Shown here: piece by piece, positions 13,854 through 21,856 of the stretch
Position numbering within the stretch: the stretch's first letter is position 1
Layout of the letters: each line of letters begins with the position of its first letter
Assembly (NCBI GenBank): GCA_030826265.1
Contig: JAPJOH010000028.1
Span: 1 to 29,963, forward strand
Source of the DNA: Collinsella aerofaciens
GTDB taxonomy: Bacteria > Actinomycetota > Coriobacteriia > Coriobacteriales > Coriobacteriaceae
Length of the DNA: 29,963 nt
Direction: 5' to 3'
Program-made: the position numbers and the translations under genes
The notes under the pieces: model-generated
The model's database searches: none
Told to the model about the DNA's origin: nothing
What the model saw: the letters and a program-made list of their open reading frames with translations, nothing else

Positions 13854-15229
13854 TAGCGCGGCTCGCCCACAACGGAGCCGGACAAATACCAGGTCTTGGC
13901 AACGTCAACGTCAACATCAACGATCTTGCCAACAAGCTGATCGATGCTGTAACCCTCGGGGATAGGCGCATGCACGGTCTGATTCTTGGGACTCTTGCCC
14001 AGCAGGACCGCGTCGTTCTTTTTACTCGTTCCCTCAATGAGCGCCGGCACCACAGTATGAAGCTCACCCTGGTTATACTCGTGTGCCGTAGTCTCGATAA
14101 CCTTAACCAGGCGGTTGAAACGCTCGAGAATAACCTCATGCGGCGTAGGATCGTCAATCTCTGCGGCCGGGGTACCGGCGCGCTTGGAATAGATGAAGGT
14201 ATAGGCCTGAGCATAGCGGACCGTCTCGGCAAGTGAGAGCGTCTGCTCAAAGTCCTCTTCAGTCTCGCCCGGGAAGCCAACGATAATATCGGTCGAGAGC
14301 GCGATATCGGGCATGCGGTTGCGAATGCGATCGACCAGGCCCAGATAGTCCTCGCGTGTATAACGGCGATTCATCTCTTTGAGGATCCGTGTCGAACCTG
14401 ACTGGACGGCCAGGTGCAACTGCGGCATAACGGCAGGCGTCTCGGCCATGGCGTCGATGGTCTCGGGGAGCAGATCCTTGGGATGCGAAGACGTAAAGAA
14501 GATGCGCTCCACACCCGTATCGCCCACGGCACGTAGCAAATCGGCAAAACGCGGCTTGCCAAACAGATCGCGACCATATGAGTTAACGTTTTGGCCCAGC
14601 AGTGTAATCTCACGCACGCCCTGGCGCACCAAACCGGTCACTTCGTCGACAATTTCCTCGAAGGGGCGGCTCTTTTCGCGACCGCGCACGTACGGCACAA
14701 TGCAATAGGTGCAGAAATTATTGCAGCCCGTCATGATGGGCACCCAGGCGTGATACTGGGTCTCGCGATGCCACGGCATGCTCATAGCATCCGTATCCTC
14801 ATGCTCATTGGTGCGGATATGACGCTTGCCATCAAGGAACGCCTCGGCAATGAGCTCGGCCACATGTGCGATGGAATGCGTGCCAAAGATGACATTGACG
14901 TTATCGACGTTGGTGAGCAGACCCTCGCCATCGCGCTGTGCGATGCAACCACCAACGGCAACCACGCGCTTGCCCGAAGGCGAAGGCGGCAGGCTTTTAC
15001 AGGAATTGCACTGACCGTACAGGCGCGTATCGGCAGCCTCGCGCACACAGCACGTCATGAACACAACGATATCGGCATGCTCGGGATCGAGCGCCATGAG
15101 GCAGCCATACGAATCAAGCAGGCCACTCACACGCTCGGAGTCGTGCTGATTCATCTGGCAGCCAAATGTGCGGATAAAATAGGTTTTACCGGCAAGAATA
15201 TCGCGTACGGAACGCTGGTCCATGTGCAT
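13853..15229 (-). CDS. miaB: tRNA-2-methylthio-N6-dimethylallyladenosine synthase
   Basis: MiaB is a radical-SAM methylthiotransferase that converts i6A37 into ms2i6A37 using two iron-sulfur clusters. In the 458-aa protein the N-terminal MTTase domain supplies three cluster cysteines (Cys24 in TFGCQMNQ, one of Cys60/Cys61, and Cys95), and the radical-SAM CxxxCxxC is Cys169-Cys173-Cys176 in GCNNFCTYC. A C-terminal TRAM domain follows. An additional CNSC pair at 74-77 is seen. The ATG at 15229 has AGGA upstream; a second ATG lies six bases on. It is 39 bases downstream of the spoVS-like gene with no terminator between, so the unit probably starts at the spoVS promoter. Confidence 0.96.
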   Translation of the reverse strand: MHMDQRSVRDILAGKTYFIRTFGCQMNQHDSERVSGLLDSYGCLMALDPEHADIVVFMTCCVREAADTRLYGQCNSCKSLPPSPSGKRVVAVGGCIAQRDGEGLLTNVDNVNVIFGTHSIAHVAELIAEAFLDGKRHIRTNEHEDTDAMSMPWHRETQYHAWVPIMTGCNNFCTYCIVPYVRGREKSRPFEEIVDEVTGLVRQGVREITLLGQNVNSYGRDLFGKPRFADLLRAVGDTGVERIFFTSSHPKDLLPETIDAMAETPAVMPQLHLAVQSGSTRILKEMNRRYTREDYLGLVDRIRNRMPDIALSTDIIVGFPGETEEDFEQTLSLAETVRYAQAYTFIYSKRAGTPAAEIDDPTPHEVILERFNRLVKVIETTAHEYNQGELHTVVPALIEGTSKKNDAVLLGKSPKNQTVHAPIPEGYSIDQLVGKIVDVDVDVAKTWYLSGSVVGEPR

Positions 15230-15268
15230 AAGTCCTAACGATGGGGAGCGAAACGAGGCAAGCAGAAG

Positions 15269-15586
15269 CTATGCCACAGGCTTAACGTCATCCATGACGA
15301 CGTTATCCATAGCAGCTCGATTGATCTGGTGAACGTAGATAGAAAGGCGGATGGCCGTGCGCGACTCCCCGTTAATGAGGATGTCGGAGAACACAGGCGC
15401 GCAGGAAATATCAAAACCGGTTGGAATCAAAAAACCGCGCGCGATAGCAACAGCCTTAATGGCCTGGTTGACAGCACCGGCACCGACACACTGGATGTTG
15501 ACGGGTACACCATCCTTGACCATGCCGGCGATGGCGCCGGCAACGGACGCGGGCGATGATTTGCTTGATACCTTCAGGCAATCCAT
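15269..15586 (-). CDS. Stage V sporulation protein S (SpoVS) family protein
   Basis: The 105-aa protein has the whole SpoVS domain: LKVSSKSSPASVAGAIAG, the segment GAGAVNQAIKAVAIARGFL and the C-terminal DILINGESRTAIRLSIY. The Alba-like fold suggests nucleic-acid binding. In Bacillus SpoVS (86 aa) affects a late sporulation stage, but family members occur widely in non-sporulating bacteria. The extra C-terminal tail of about 18 residues is unusual. GGAG supports the ATG at 15586; the upstream in-frame codons run through a promoter and dyad. It lies between a GHKL ATPase gene and miaB, matching the Bacillus order rny-ymdB-spoVS, with miaB a short distance further on. Confidence 0.92.
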   Translation of the reverse strand: MDCLKVSSKSSPASVAGAIAGMVKDGVPVNIQCVGAGAVNQAIKAVAIARGFLIPTGFDISCAPVFSDILINGESRTAIRLSIYVHQINRAAMDNVVMDDVKPVA

Positions 15587-15627
15587 GAAGAAACTCCTGC
15601 GTTTAAAAGTACGTTTTAACTGCAATA

Positions 15628-15656
15628 ACTGTATCGTACCGAGTGGACTCGGTAAA
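15628..15656 (-). promoter_or_regulatory. Putative spoVS promoter with an 18-bp operator dyad
   Basis: On the minus strand TTTACC (15651-15656) and TACAGT (15628-15633) are spaced by 17 bases, each matching the consensus at four positions. TACCGAGT-GG-ACTCGGTA at 15637-15654 is a perfect dyad that fills the spacer and overlaps the -35 box. A four-base-loop hairpin is possible, but no U-tract follows, so an operator is favoured over a terminator. Confidence 0.5.
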
Positions 15657-15660
15657 GGCA

Positions 15661-16746
15661 CTATTCCTCTTTGGCAAGATCGAAGGTCACAGTGATTCGA
15701 TCACGCGAAACACGAATCTTTGGGTCGCCGCAAAGGTTGAGATAGTACCGGGCGGCAAGGTCATTAAAGTCGCGCTCCACAGCACGCGAAAACTGTGCCA
15801 TGTCATCCTTGGCAATACGTAGCCCGCGACGATCCTTCGCGAGATCGACAGGAGCCGGCGCATGCGAGGACGAATCACGCTCGCGCAGCAGACGCGCGGT
15901 CACACCGCGAACGGGCTTAATCTGCCCTGCCAAAATGCGATGGGCCGTGCGCTCGGACATCTCAAGACCCAAACCCGAACAGATACGGATAAAGTCCTCG
16001 CCATCAGAGGCAAGGCCTAAACGGTCGACAACCGGAAGCTCGCTCTCGTCATCAATGAACAGGAGACGCGACGTATCGAGCCGACTTGACGCCTGAGCAT
16101 AAAGGGTCGCGGCAATCTCAGACGGAGAACCAAGATAGACATCGCAACCACGCAACTCCTCGAGCGCAAACTCACAGGCAGCGCGAATAATATTATGCGG
16201 ACCGCGAGCACAGACATAACGTCCGTCCTCATCCTTGACGGCCTGGGGCCAGCTGGACTGATCGGCACGCTCGCTGAGGCGGTCGGCCGCAACGCTCACC
16301 TTAAAGGCTGAGCCAAGATCGACACCAGACGTGACCACGCGGGCCTCGTCGGTGTTCTGCTTGATCGAAAACAATGCCATGCCACGACCGTGAACGCCCC
16401 AACGGTCCATCTTCATGCTCTCGAGCTTTGAGGTAACGCGAGCATCGAAGATTCGCTCTTGCATATCCTGCGGAACACCCGAGCCGTTATCCAGAAAGAC
16501 AAGCGTGCGGACGCCATCTTCCTTGGTCGTGGCGAGATAGACCTTGTCGGCGCCGGCATCGCGAGCATTACGGAGCATTTCGATGACGATATCCTCGACA
16601 TGCTGAATGTCGTGCTTTGCCTGGCGCCGCTCGGCCTCCGAAACGCGGAGGCGGACATACCCCTCGCCAAGGTTCTCCTCGACGCGAAGGTTGCCCTCCC
16701 CCGACATCGACGCGATAAATGAGATGAGCTCGTTCGCGTCGCTCAT
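15661..16746 (-). CDS. GHKL-fold ATPase of unknown function
   Basis: The 361-aa soluble protein has an N-terminal HATPase domain of the gyrase/Hsp90/histidine-kinase/MutL type. The N box EMLRNARDAGAD is at about 56-66, the G1 box FLDNGSGVP at 84-92 and the glycine-rich lid GVHGRGMALFSI at 117-128. There is no dimerisation-and-phosphoacceptor histidine domain and no receiver domain, so it is not a standard sensor kinase; the DAGAD and GRGMA details are closer to MutL/Hsp90-like ATPases. The C-terminal half is not recognised. Its start lies one base after the rny stop codon, and the spoVS gene follows with its own promoter. In Bacillus the phosphodiesterase gene ymdB occupies this position. A role linked to RNase Y or SpoVS is inferred only from position. 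Confidence 0.8.
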   Translation of the reverse strand: MSDANELISFIASMSGEGNLRVEENLGEGYVRLRVSEAERRQAKHDIQHVEDIVIEMLRNARDAGADKVYLATTKEDGVRTLVFLDNGSGVPQDMQERIFDARVTSKLESMKMDRWGVHGRGMALFSIKQNTDEARVVTSGVDLGSAFKVSVAADRLSERADQSSWPQAVKDEDGRYVCARGPHNIIRAACEFALEELRGCDVYLGSPSEIAATLYAQASSRLDTSRLLFIDDESELPVVDRLGLASDGEDFIRICSGLGLEMSERTAHRILAGQIKPVRGVTARLLRERDSSSHAPAPVDLAKDRRGLRIAKDDMAQFSRAVERDFNDLAARYYLNLCGDPKIRVSRDRITVTFDLAKEE

Positions 16747-16747
16747 A

Positions 16748-18298
16748 TTATTTAGCGATATCGACAGCGCGGCTCTCGCGAATCACGACGACGCGCACCT
16801 GACCGGGATACTCCATCTCTTCCTCGATCTGATGGGCGATATCGTGAGCCAGAACCGTGGACTGGGCATCGGAGATCTTGTCCGGCTGAACCATGACGTG
16901 GACCTCGCGACCGGCCTGCATGGCATAGGTACGCTCGACGCCTTCATGGGAGTTGGCGATCTCCTCGAGCTTCTCGAGACGCTTGATGTAGTTCTCGGCA
17001 GACTCGCGACGGGCACCGGGGCGAGAAGCAGAGACAGCATCAGCGGCCTGTACCAGGACATCGAGCACCGTGTTAGGGTCGACATCGGCATGGTGAGCCT
17101 CGATAGCATGAACGATAACGGGCTTCTCGCCATAACGGCGGGCAAGCTCGGCGCCGATGACGGCATGCGGACCCTCGACGTCGTGGTCAATTGCCTTGCC
17201 CAGGTCGTGCAGCAGGCCGGCGCGCTTGGCGGTCACAACGTCCAGGCCAAGCTCGGAAGCCATCACGCCGCACAGATCGGAAACCTCGAGGGAGTGCTGA
17301 AGCACATTCTGGCCAAACGAGGTACGGTAGCGCAGGGCACCAAGGGTCTTGACGATCTCGGGATGCAGGTCGTGGATGCCGGTATCGAAGGCAGCCTGCT
17401 CGCCAGCCTCGCGCACGCGCTGCTGAACCAGGTCGGCAGCCTTGTGATACATCTCCTCGATGCGGGCGGGGTGAATGCGGCCGTCGGCGATGAGGTTCTC
17501 GAGGGCAACACGGGCGGTCTCACGACGGACCGGGTCGAAGCTCGAAAGAACGACGGTCTCGGGCGTGTCGTCGATCACGAGGTTGACGCCGGAAACCTGC
17601 TCGAAGGTCCGGATGTTGCGACCCTCGCGACCGATGATACGGCCCTTGAGGTCATCAGAGGGAATATGCACGGAGGTAACGGTGACCTCGGCAGTGTGGT
17701 CGGCAGCGCAGCGCTGAATCGCCAGGGACAGAATCTCCTGGGCGGTCTTGTGGCACTCGGCGCGAACCTGCTGCTCGGACTCGCGAATGATCGTGGCAGC
17801 CTCGTGGGTGACCTCGCCGCGAACCTTATCGAGGAGCTCCTTGTGGGCGTCCTCGCGGGTCAGGTCGGCGATACGCTCGAGTTCGGAGGTCTGCTTTGCG
17901 CAGAGCTCCTCGAGCTCACGGGAGCGCTTCTCGACCTGACCGGCCTGGCTGGACAGCTGGTGCTCGCGCTTGTCGAGAGCGTCGTTGCGGCGATCGAGGG
18001 ATTCCTCGCGCTGCATCACGCGGTTCTCGAGCGTACGAATCTCGTTCTTACGCTGCTTGTCCTCGGCCTCGGCGGCCTGCTTGTTCTTGATGATCTCCTC
18101 TTTAGCCTCGAGCAGAGCCTCTTTTTTGAGGGTCTCGGCCTGACGCTTTGCATCACCGATCAGGGACTCAGCCTGTGCGTGTGCCGACTGGATCTTTTCG
18201 TCGGCCTCGTGAAGACTACCCTGCTTGGCGGTGCGCATGTAGGCAATGGCGGCGATGGCACCCAAAACGATGCCAACGAGCGCTGCGATGATAGGCAT
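16748..18298 (-). CDS. rny: Ribonuclease Y
   Basis: RNase Y is a membrane-anchored endoribonuclease that starts mRNA decay. The 516-aa protein has one N-terminal membrane helix (about 2-23), a long charged coiled coil (about 25-165), a KH domain with GRIIGREGRNIRTFE, and an HD domain with LLHDLGKAIDHD carrying the metal-binding His-Asp pair. I chose the ATG at 18298 because AAGGAG lies five bases upstream; the GTG at 18304 overlaps that ribosome-binding site. It has a strong promoter at 18465-18493, about 170-195 bases upstream, leaving a long structured leader. It is coupled to the downstream GHKL ATPase gene. Confidence 0.97.
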   Translation of the reverse strand: MPIIAALVGIVLGAIAAIAYMRTAKQGSLHEADEKIQSAHAQAESLIGDAKRQAETLKKEALLEAKEEIIKNKQAAEAEDKQRKNEIRTLENRVMQREESLDRRNDALDKREHQLSSQAGQVEKRSRELEELCAKQTSELERIADLTREDAHKELLDKVRGEVTHEAATIIRESEQQVRAECHKTAQEILSLAIQRCAADHTAEVTVTSVHIPSDDLKGRIIGREGRNIRTFEQVSGVNLVIDDTPETVVLSSFDPVRRETARVALENLIADGRIHPARIEEMYHKAADLVQQRVREAGEQAAFDTGIHDLHPEIVKTLGALRYRTSFGQNVLQHSLEVSDLCGVMASELGLDVVTAKRAGLLHDLGKAIDHDVEGPHAVIGAELARRYGEKPVIVHAIEAHHADVDPNTVLDVLVQAADAVSASRPGARRESAENYIKRLEKLEEIANSHEGVERTYAMQAGREVHVMVQPDKISDAQSTVLAHDIAHQIEEEMEYPGQVRVVVIRESRAVDIAK

Positions 18299-18333
18299 GC
18301 TCACTCCTTTTTATGGATTCGTTACACAACAAA

Positions 18334-18359
18334 GCGAACCGTCCTTACGAACGGCTCGC
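18334..18359 (-). promoter_or_regulatory. Leader hairpin of rny with a GUAA tetraloop
   Basis: On the minus strand an 11-bp stem (GCGAGCCGUUC with GGACGGUUCGC, including G-U pairs) closes a GUAA loop of the GNRA class. It lies 35 bases upstream of the rny start in the approximately 160-base leader. A smaller perfect hairpin (CTCATC-ACA-GATGAG) is at 18421-18435. These could mediate control of rny mRNA stability. Confidence 0.5.
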
Positions 18360-18464
18360 GACATTTGAGTAATATGGGCGCAGCTTATGCGGGTCGGATA
18401 CAGATAAACATATAAACAAACTCATCACAGATGAGCACATATCACAAAGCAAATGACAGTGTTT

Positions 18465-18493
18465 ATCGTACGTTGAACCACAACAACTGTCAA
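18465..18493 (-). promoter_or_regulatory. rny promoter
   Basis: On the minus strand a perfect TTGACA (18488-18493) and TACGAT (18465-18470) are spaced by exactly 17 bases, so rny is transcribed independently of recA-recX. Confidence 0.8.
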
Positions 18494-18494
18494 A

Positions 18495-18540
18495 TAAATG
18501 GCCCCAGCACGGCGGCTAAAACGCGGTGAACGGCAGGACC
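18495..18540 (-). terminator. Possible recX terminator
   Basis: On the minus strand a G-U rich stem (GGUCC near 18536-18540 with GGGCC/GGGGCC near 18500-18505) is followed by ATTTATTT, just ahead of the rny -35 box. Pairing is imperfect, so the call is tentative. Confidence 0.3.
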
Positions 18541-18555
18541 AGAAAGCGCATACGC

Positions 18556-19248
18556 CTAAACTGCACATTCCTCGCGTTCGGCATCGAGACGTGCCTTAAC
18601 GGCATCGGCGGCGATGTGATACGAGAAGCCTTTGCCCATCAAAAACCGAACCAGTTTTTCGAATCCGCGCGTCTCTGGAACACGACGCTTGGCGAGCAGG
18701 GCTGACGCACGCGTCAAATCGTCTTCGACGGCAAAATAATCCTCGGGATAACCGGGAATGTCATCGAGCACGACATGACGGCGCTTGAGCTCGGTCTCGA
18801 TTTTGCGCTGTCCCCAACCGCGCCGCTTGCGCTCCTCGATAAAGTACGAGCAAAAGCGGTTCTCGTCTAAAAAGTGATACTCGGTGGCGCGCTCGACGGC
18901 GAAATCGATCGCGGGCTGGTGAAAGCCGTAGCGAGCCAGCTTGTCACGGACCTCACCCGTCGCATGGTCGCGGCGCGATAACATCTCGGTCACCATGGTA
19001 AGCGCACATTTACGCTCGATGAGCTGCACCGCCTCACGAAAGTTATCCCAATCGCAGGGCAGATCGGGGCGATTTTTGACATACAGGCGCGCGACCCGCA
19101 CGGGAATCCAAATGGACCGCTCAAAACCGCCCTCAAGCTCACAATCGATATGTGCGCAAGGCTTTTTGGACGCATATCCGCTCGAGAACGAGGAGGCCGC
19201 CTTCTTATCGGGATAGACGACCGTGGCCTCGGTCACCGTATACGACAT
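18556..19248 (-). CDS. recX: Regulatory protein RecX
   Basis: RecX binds RecA filaments and modulates recombinase and SOS activity. The 230-aa protein has the three-helix RecX repeats, including MLSRRDHATGEVRDKLARYGF, FLDENRFCSYFIEERKRRGWGQRKIETELKRR and a third repeat near the C-terminus. An N-terminal region of about 75 residues precedes the repeats. It starts 11 bases after the recA stop codon, the usual recA-recX order, so it shares the LexA-controlled recA promoter. Its own ribosome-binding site is weak, which fits production at a lower level than RecA. The 257 bases downstream contain the rny leader and promoter and no further gene. Confidence 0.93.
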   Translation of the reverse strand: MSYTVTEATVVYPDKKAASSFSSGYASKKPCAHIDCELEGGFERSIWIPVRVARLYVKNRPDLPCDWDNFREAVQLIERKCALTMVTEMLSRRDHATGEVRDKLARYGFHQPAIDFAVERATEYHFLDENRFCSYFIEERKRRGWGQRKIETELKRRHVVLDDIPGYPEDYFAVEDDLTRASALLAKRRVPETRGFEKLVRFLMGKGFSYHIAADAVKARLDAEREECAV

Positions 19249-19259
19249 GAGCGTAACCG

Positions 19260-20408
19260 CTACTCGTCGTCATCATCGAGCATGGCGGAACCATCGATGG
19301 CGTAAAGCTCGTCAAACTCCTCAGGCGCAGGCTGATCGGTCAGCTCGACCTCGGACGGAGCATCGTCATCAAACTCAAGTCCGCAGGCAAGGCGGACCTT
19401 ATGCTCAATCTCGTCAGCGCAATCGGGGTGTTCGCGCAGGAACGCCTTGGCGGCCTCGCGACCGTTGCCGAGCTTGTCCTCGCCATAGGCAAACCAGGAG
19501 CCCATCTTCTTGCAGATGCCGCACTCGACAGCCATGTCCAGAATCGAGCCCTCCTTAGAGATACCCGTACCGTACATGATGTCGAACTCAGCAGAACGGA
19601 ACGGAGCCGCCACCTTGTTCTTAACGACCTTGGCGCGCACGCGGTTACCGATAACCTCGTCCTTAAGCTTAATGCTGTCGATGCGGCGAATGTCGATACG
19701 GACCGAAGAGAAGAACTTAAGGGCGCGGCCGCCCGTCGTAGTCTCGGGGTTGCCGAACATGACGCCGATCTTCTCACGCAGCTGATTAATGAAGATGCAC
19801 GTCGTGTTGGACTTAGAAAGCGAGCCGGCGAGCTTACGGAGCGCCTGGCTCATCAGGCGAGCCTGAAGTCCGACCGTAGTGTCGCCGATTTCTCCCTCGA
19901 TCTCGGCACGCGGGGTCAGCGCGGCGACAGAGTCGACGACGATGGCATCGATGGCGCCGGAACGCACGAGCATGTCAACGATCTCGAGCGCCTGCTCACC
20001 CGTATCGGGCTGGGAAATCAGTACCTCGTCGATATCCACGCCAATGCGCGCGGCATACGTGGGATCGAGCGCATGCTCGGCATCGATAAATGCCACAACG
20101 CCACCCATTGCCTGGGCCTCTGCCAAAATCTCGAGCGAAAGCGTCGTCTTACCGGAGGACTCAGGACCGTAAATCTCGACGATACGGCCGCGCGGCACGC
20201 CGCCGATACCCAGCGCGGCATCGAGGGCCAGGGCGCCCGTGGGAATGGCCTCGACCTCGAGCTCGGGACCACCGTCGCCGTACCTCATGATGGAACCCTG
20301 GCCGAATTTCTTCTCGATCTCGGCCTTGGTGGTGGCGATCATCTCATCGCGCTCTTTACCCGTCGTGCGAGCATGAACGGTACGTACGGGACCTGAATTC
20401 TTGGCCAT
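19260..20408 (-). CDS. recA: Recombinase RecA
   Basis: RecA forms ATP-dependent filaments on single-stranded DNA, catalyses strand exchange and activates LexA self-cleavage. The 382-aa protein has Walker A GPESSGKTT (81-89), the conserved EKKFGQGSIMRYG near the N-terminus, AFIDAEHALDP, the L2-region segment NQLREKIGVMFGNPETTTGGRALKF and an acidic C-terminal tail ending DDDDE. The ATG at 20408 is preceded by AGGAGG; a more upstream ATG at 20429 would place that ribosome-binding site inside the reading frame and is rejected. A perfect LexA box lies in its promoter. recX follows within 11 bases. Confidence 0.98.
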   Translation of the reverse strand: MAKNSGPVRTVHARTTGKERDEMIATTKAEIEKKFGQGSIMRYGDGGPELEVEAIPTGALALDAALGIGGVPRGRIVEIYGPESSGKTTLSLEILAEAQAMGGVVAFIDAEHALDPTYAARIGVDIDEVLISQPDTGEQALEIVDMLVRSGAIDAIVVDSVAALTPRAEIEGEIGDTTVGLQARLMSQALRKLAGSLSKSNTTCIFINQLREKIGVMFGNPETTTGGRALKFFSSVRIDIRRIDSIKLKDEVIGNRVRAKVVKNKVAAPFRSAEFDIMYGTGISKEGSILDMAVECGICKKMGSWFAYGEDKLGNGREAAKAFLREHPDCADEIEHKVRLACGLEFDDDAPSEVELTDQPAPEEFDELYAIDGSAMLDDDDE

Positions 20409-20438
20409 GAATAGCCCTCCTCTTAACAACCTGCATCG

Positions 20439-20467
20439 ATAATAAACGAACGGCTGTTCGTGGTCAA
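20439..20467 (-). promoter_or_regulatory. recA promoter with a perfect LexA box in the spacer
   Basis: On the minus strand TTGACC (20462-20467) and TATTAT (20439-20444) are 17 bases apart. CGAACGGCTGTTCG at 20447-20460 is a perfect CGAAC-N4-GTTCG palindrome lying wholly in the spacer. Confidence 0.9.
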
Positions 20468-20508
20468 CCGTTCAGGCCAATCATATGCAGGCGGTCTTTC
20501 CAAAACCC

Positions 20509-20559
20509 AACCAAACGCCGACCAAACACTGACCAAATGCTTGACCACAAAGGACCAAA
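20509..20559 (-). repeat. Phased TTTGGTC repeat array upstream of recA
   Basis: On the minus strand TTTGGTC or a close variant occurs five times, with plus-strand starts at 20509 (variant), 20520, 20531, 20543 (variant) and 20553. The steps are 11, 11, 12 and 10 bases, about one DNA turn each, so all copies face the same side of the helix. The array ends about 42 bases upstream of the recA -35 box, as expected for an activator site. The remainder of 20409-20665 holds no gene. Confidence 0.55.
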
Positions 20560-20630
20560 TATGAACAAGGCAGGCAAAAATACATCTACAACCAGCACAA
20601 ACGCCAAATGAGCCTAAGGTCCCTATCTCC

Positions 20631-20660
20631 ACAATTAAGGGGCTCGAAGGCCCCTTAAAA
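20631..20660 (-). terminator. Terminator of the cinA-like gene
   Basis: TTAAGGGGC (20635-20643) pairs perfectly with 20650-20658 around a six-base loop, directly after the cinA-domain stop codon. The minus-strand U-tract (UUAAUUGU) is short, so efficiency is uncertain. Confidence 0.65.
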
Positions 20661-20665
20661 CACGT

Positions 20666-21202
20666 CTATTCCATAGAGTTGAGCACAAGGGCAATGCGAC
20701 CCAATGCCTCCGTGACCGCATGGGCACGAACACACGAACGGTCGCCCTCATAGTGGCAGCGCACAGAGTCCACAACCGGCACGCCCCCATCGGCGGAACG
20801 ATGCGCCCAGCCAATATAGAAAGTGCCCGCCGGATCGTCCTCAGTGCCACCGCCGGGGCCGGCATAACCCGTTGCGCTCACTGCAATATCGCTCTGGTAC
20901 AGCTCCAGCGAACCCACCGCCATCTCGCGCGCGGTCTGATGCGACACCGCGGTATAGCGGTCAAGCGTCTCCTGCTCAACACCAAGAACGCGATGCTTAA
21001 TCTCATCGCAATAGGTCACCGCACCGCCACGCAGCACCGCCGAGGCGCCCGGGATATCGGCAATCGTCGAGGAGATCATACCCGCCGTCAGCGACTCAGC
21101 CGTCGAAACCGTCACGCCCCGAGCGCTCGCGCGCTCGACAATATCACGCGCCAGCTCCTCGTTATGTGCGGAAATCTGCTCAAAAGAGTCCGTCATACCC
21201 AC
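20666..21202 (-). CDS. CinA C-terminal domain protein (nicotinamide-nucleotide amidase type)
   Basis: The CinA C-terminal domain (PncC type) deamidates nicotinamide mononucleotide to nicotinate mononucleotide in pyridine-nucleotide recycling. The 178-aa protein covers only that domain, with TVSTAESLTAGMISSTIADIPGAS, RGGAVTYCDEIKHRVLGV and VSATGYAGPGGG in order; the N-terminal competence/damage domain of full CinA is absent. It starts seven bases after the pgsA stop codon. The GTG at 21202 is taken as start, but ATG 21196, two codons on, is equally possible because the ribosome-binding site is unclear. Its place between pgsA and recA matches the Bacillus pgsA-cinA-recA order. It is separated from the SOS-regulated recA promoter by a terminator. 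Confidence 0.9.
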   Translation of the reverse strand: MGMTDSFEQISAHNEELARDIVERASARGVTVSTAESLTAGMISSTIADIPGASAVLRGGAVTYCDEIKHRVLGVEQETLDRYTAVSHQTAREMAVGSLELYQSDIAVSATGYAGPGGGTEDDPAGTFYIGWAHRSADGGVPVVDSVRCHYEGDRSCVRAHAVTEALGRIALVLNSME

Positions 21203-21208
21203 CAGGAC

Positions 21209-21847
21209 CTAGACCGAAAAGACGATCTTGCGGCAGTTCCAGAAGTACTGGGCGCCCGAGATAACGGTCAGGACAACGGCAACGGCGTACAGGAAGCGCG
21301 ACACCGAGTAGATGCCGAGCGTTAGCGCCACCGGGCCAAGGTGCAAGCCGGCCATAGCAAAAACGCACAGGTAACCGCAAATGGAGACCATCGTGGTCGC
21401 CGTCTTGTACTTGCCGAGCTTATCGGCCGCAACGACCACACCGGCCGCACTCGCGACCATGCGAAGGGCGCTCACCAGAAGCTCACGGAACAGGATAATG
21501 AACACGGACCACACGGTCACTGCGCCAAAATCCAAGAACAGCAGCAGGGCCGAGAACACGAGCAGCTTATCGGCGATGGGGTCCAAGAATTTACCGAAGT
21601 CGGTGATCTCGTTGCGCGAACGCGCCAGATAACCGTCGACCTTATCGGTGCACGACAGGATCACATACAGAATGAAGGCAGCGGCGGCGAGCGGGCCGTC
21701 GAAGATGCTCCAATCCGTACCGGCAACACTCGTGTGAGAAAGCGCCGACACGATCATGAACACCGGGATAAAGACGATGCGAACGCACGTCACGATGTTG
21801 GCGGGCGTCCAGACACTCGTCAGTTCCTTATTACTCTCGTTAGCCAC
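21209..21847 (-). CDS. pgsA: CDP-diacylglycerol-glycerol-3-phosphate 3-phosphatidyltransferase
   Basis: PgsA makes phosphatidylglycerol phosphate, the precursor of phosphatidylglycerol and cardiolipin, in the membrane. The 212-aa protein carries the full signature in DKVDGYLARSRNEITDFG and DPIADK and several membrane helices, beginning with TPANIVTCVRIVFIPVFM. The start is GTG at 21847, supported by GGAG eight bases upstream. It lies nine bases after rimO, as in many Firmicutes and Actinobacteria, and just before the cinA-domain gene. The genomic position makes this copy the housekeeping PgsA, in contrast to the paralog at 292-996. Confidence 0.94.
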   Translation of the reverse strand: MANESNKELTSVWTPANIVTCVRIVFIPVFMIVSALSHTSVAGTDWSIFDGPLAAAAFILYVILSCTDKVDGYLARSRNEITDFGKFLDPIADKLLVFSALLLFLDFGAVTVWSVFIILFRELLVSALRMVASAAGVVVAADKLGKYKTATTMVSICGYLCVFAMAGLHLGPVALTLGIYSVSRFLYAVAVVLTVISGAQYFWNCRKIVFSV

Positions 21848-21856
21848 GACGCTCTC

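Noticed and set aside
15637..15654. Terminator of the GHKL ATPase gene
   Set aside because: The 18-bp dyad could fold, but no U-tract follows on the minus strand; position within a promoter favours an operator.
16607..18415. 602-codon plus-strand open frame
   Set aside because: It is antisense to rny and reflects codon bias; rny has all expected domains and the plus frame shows no family features.
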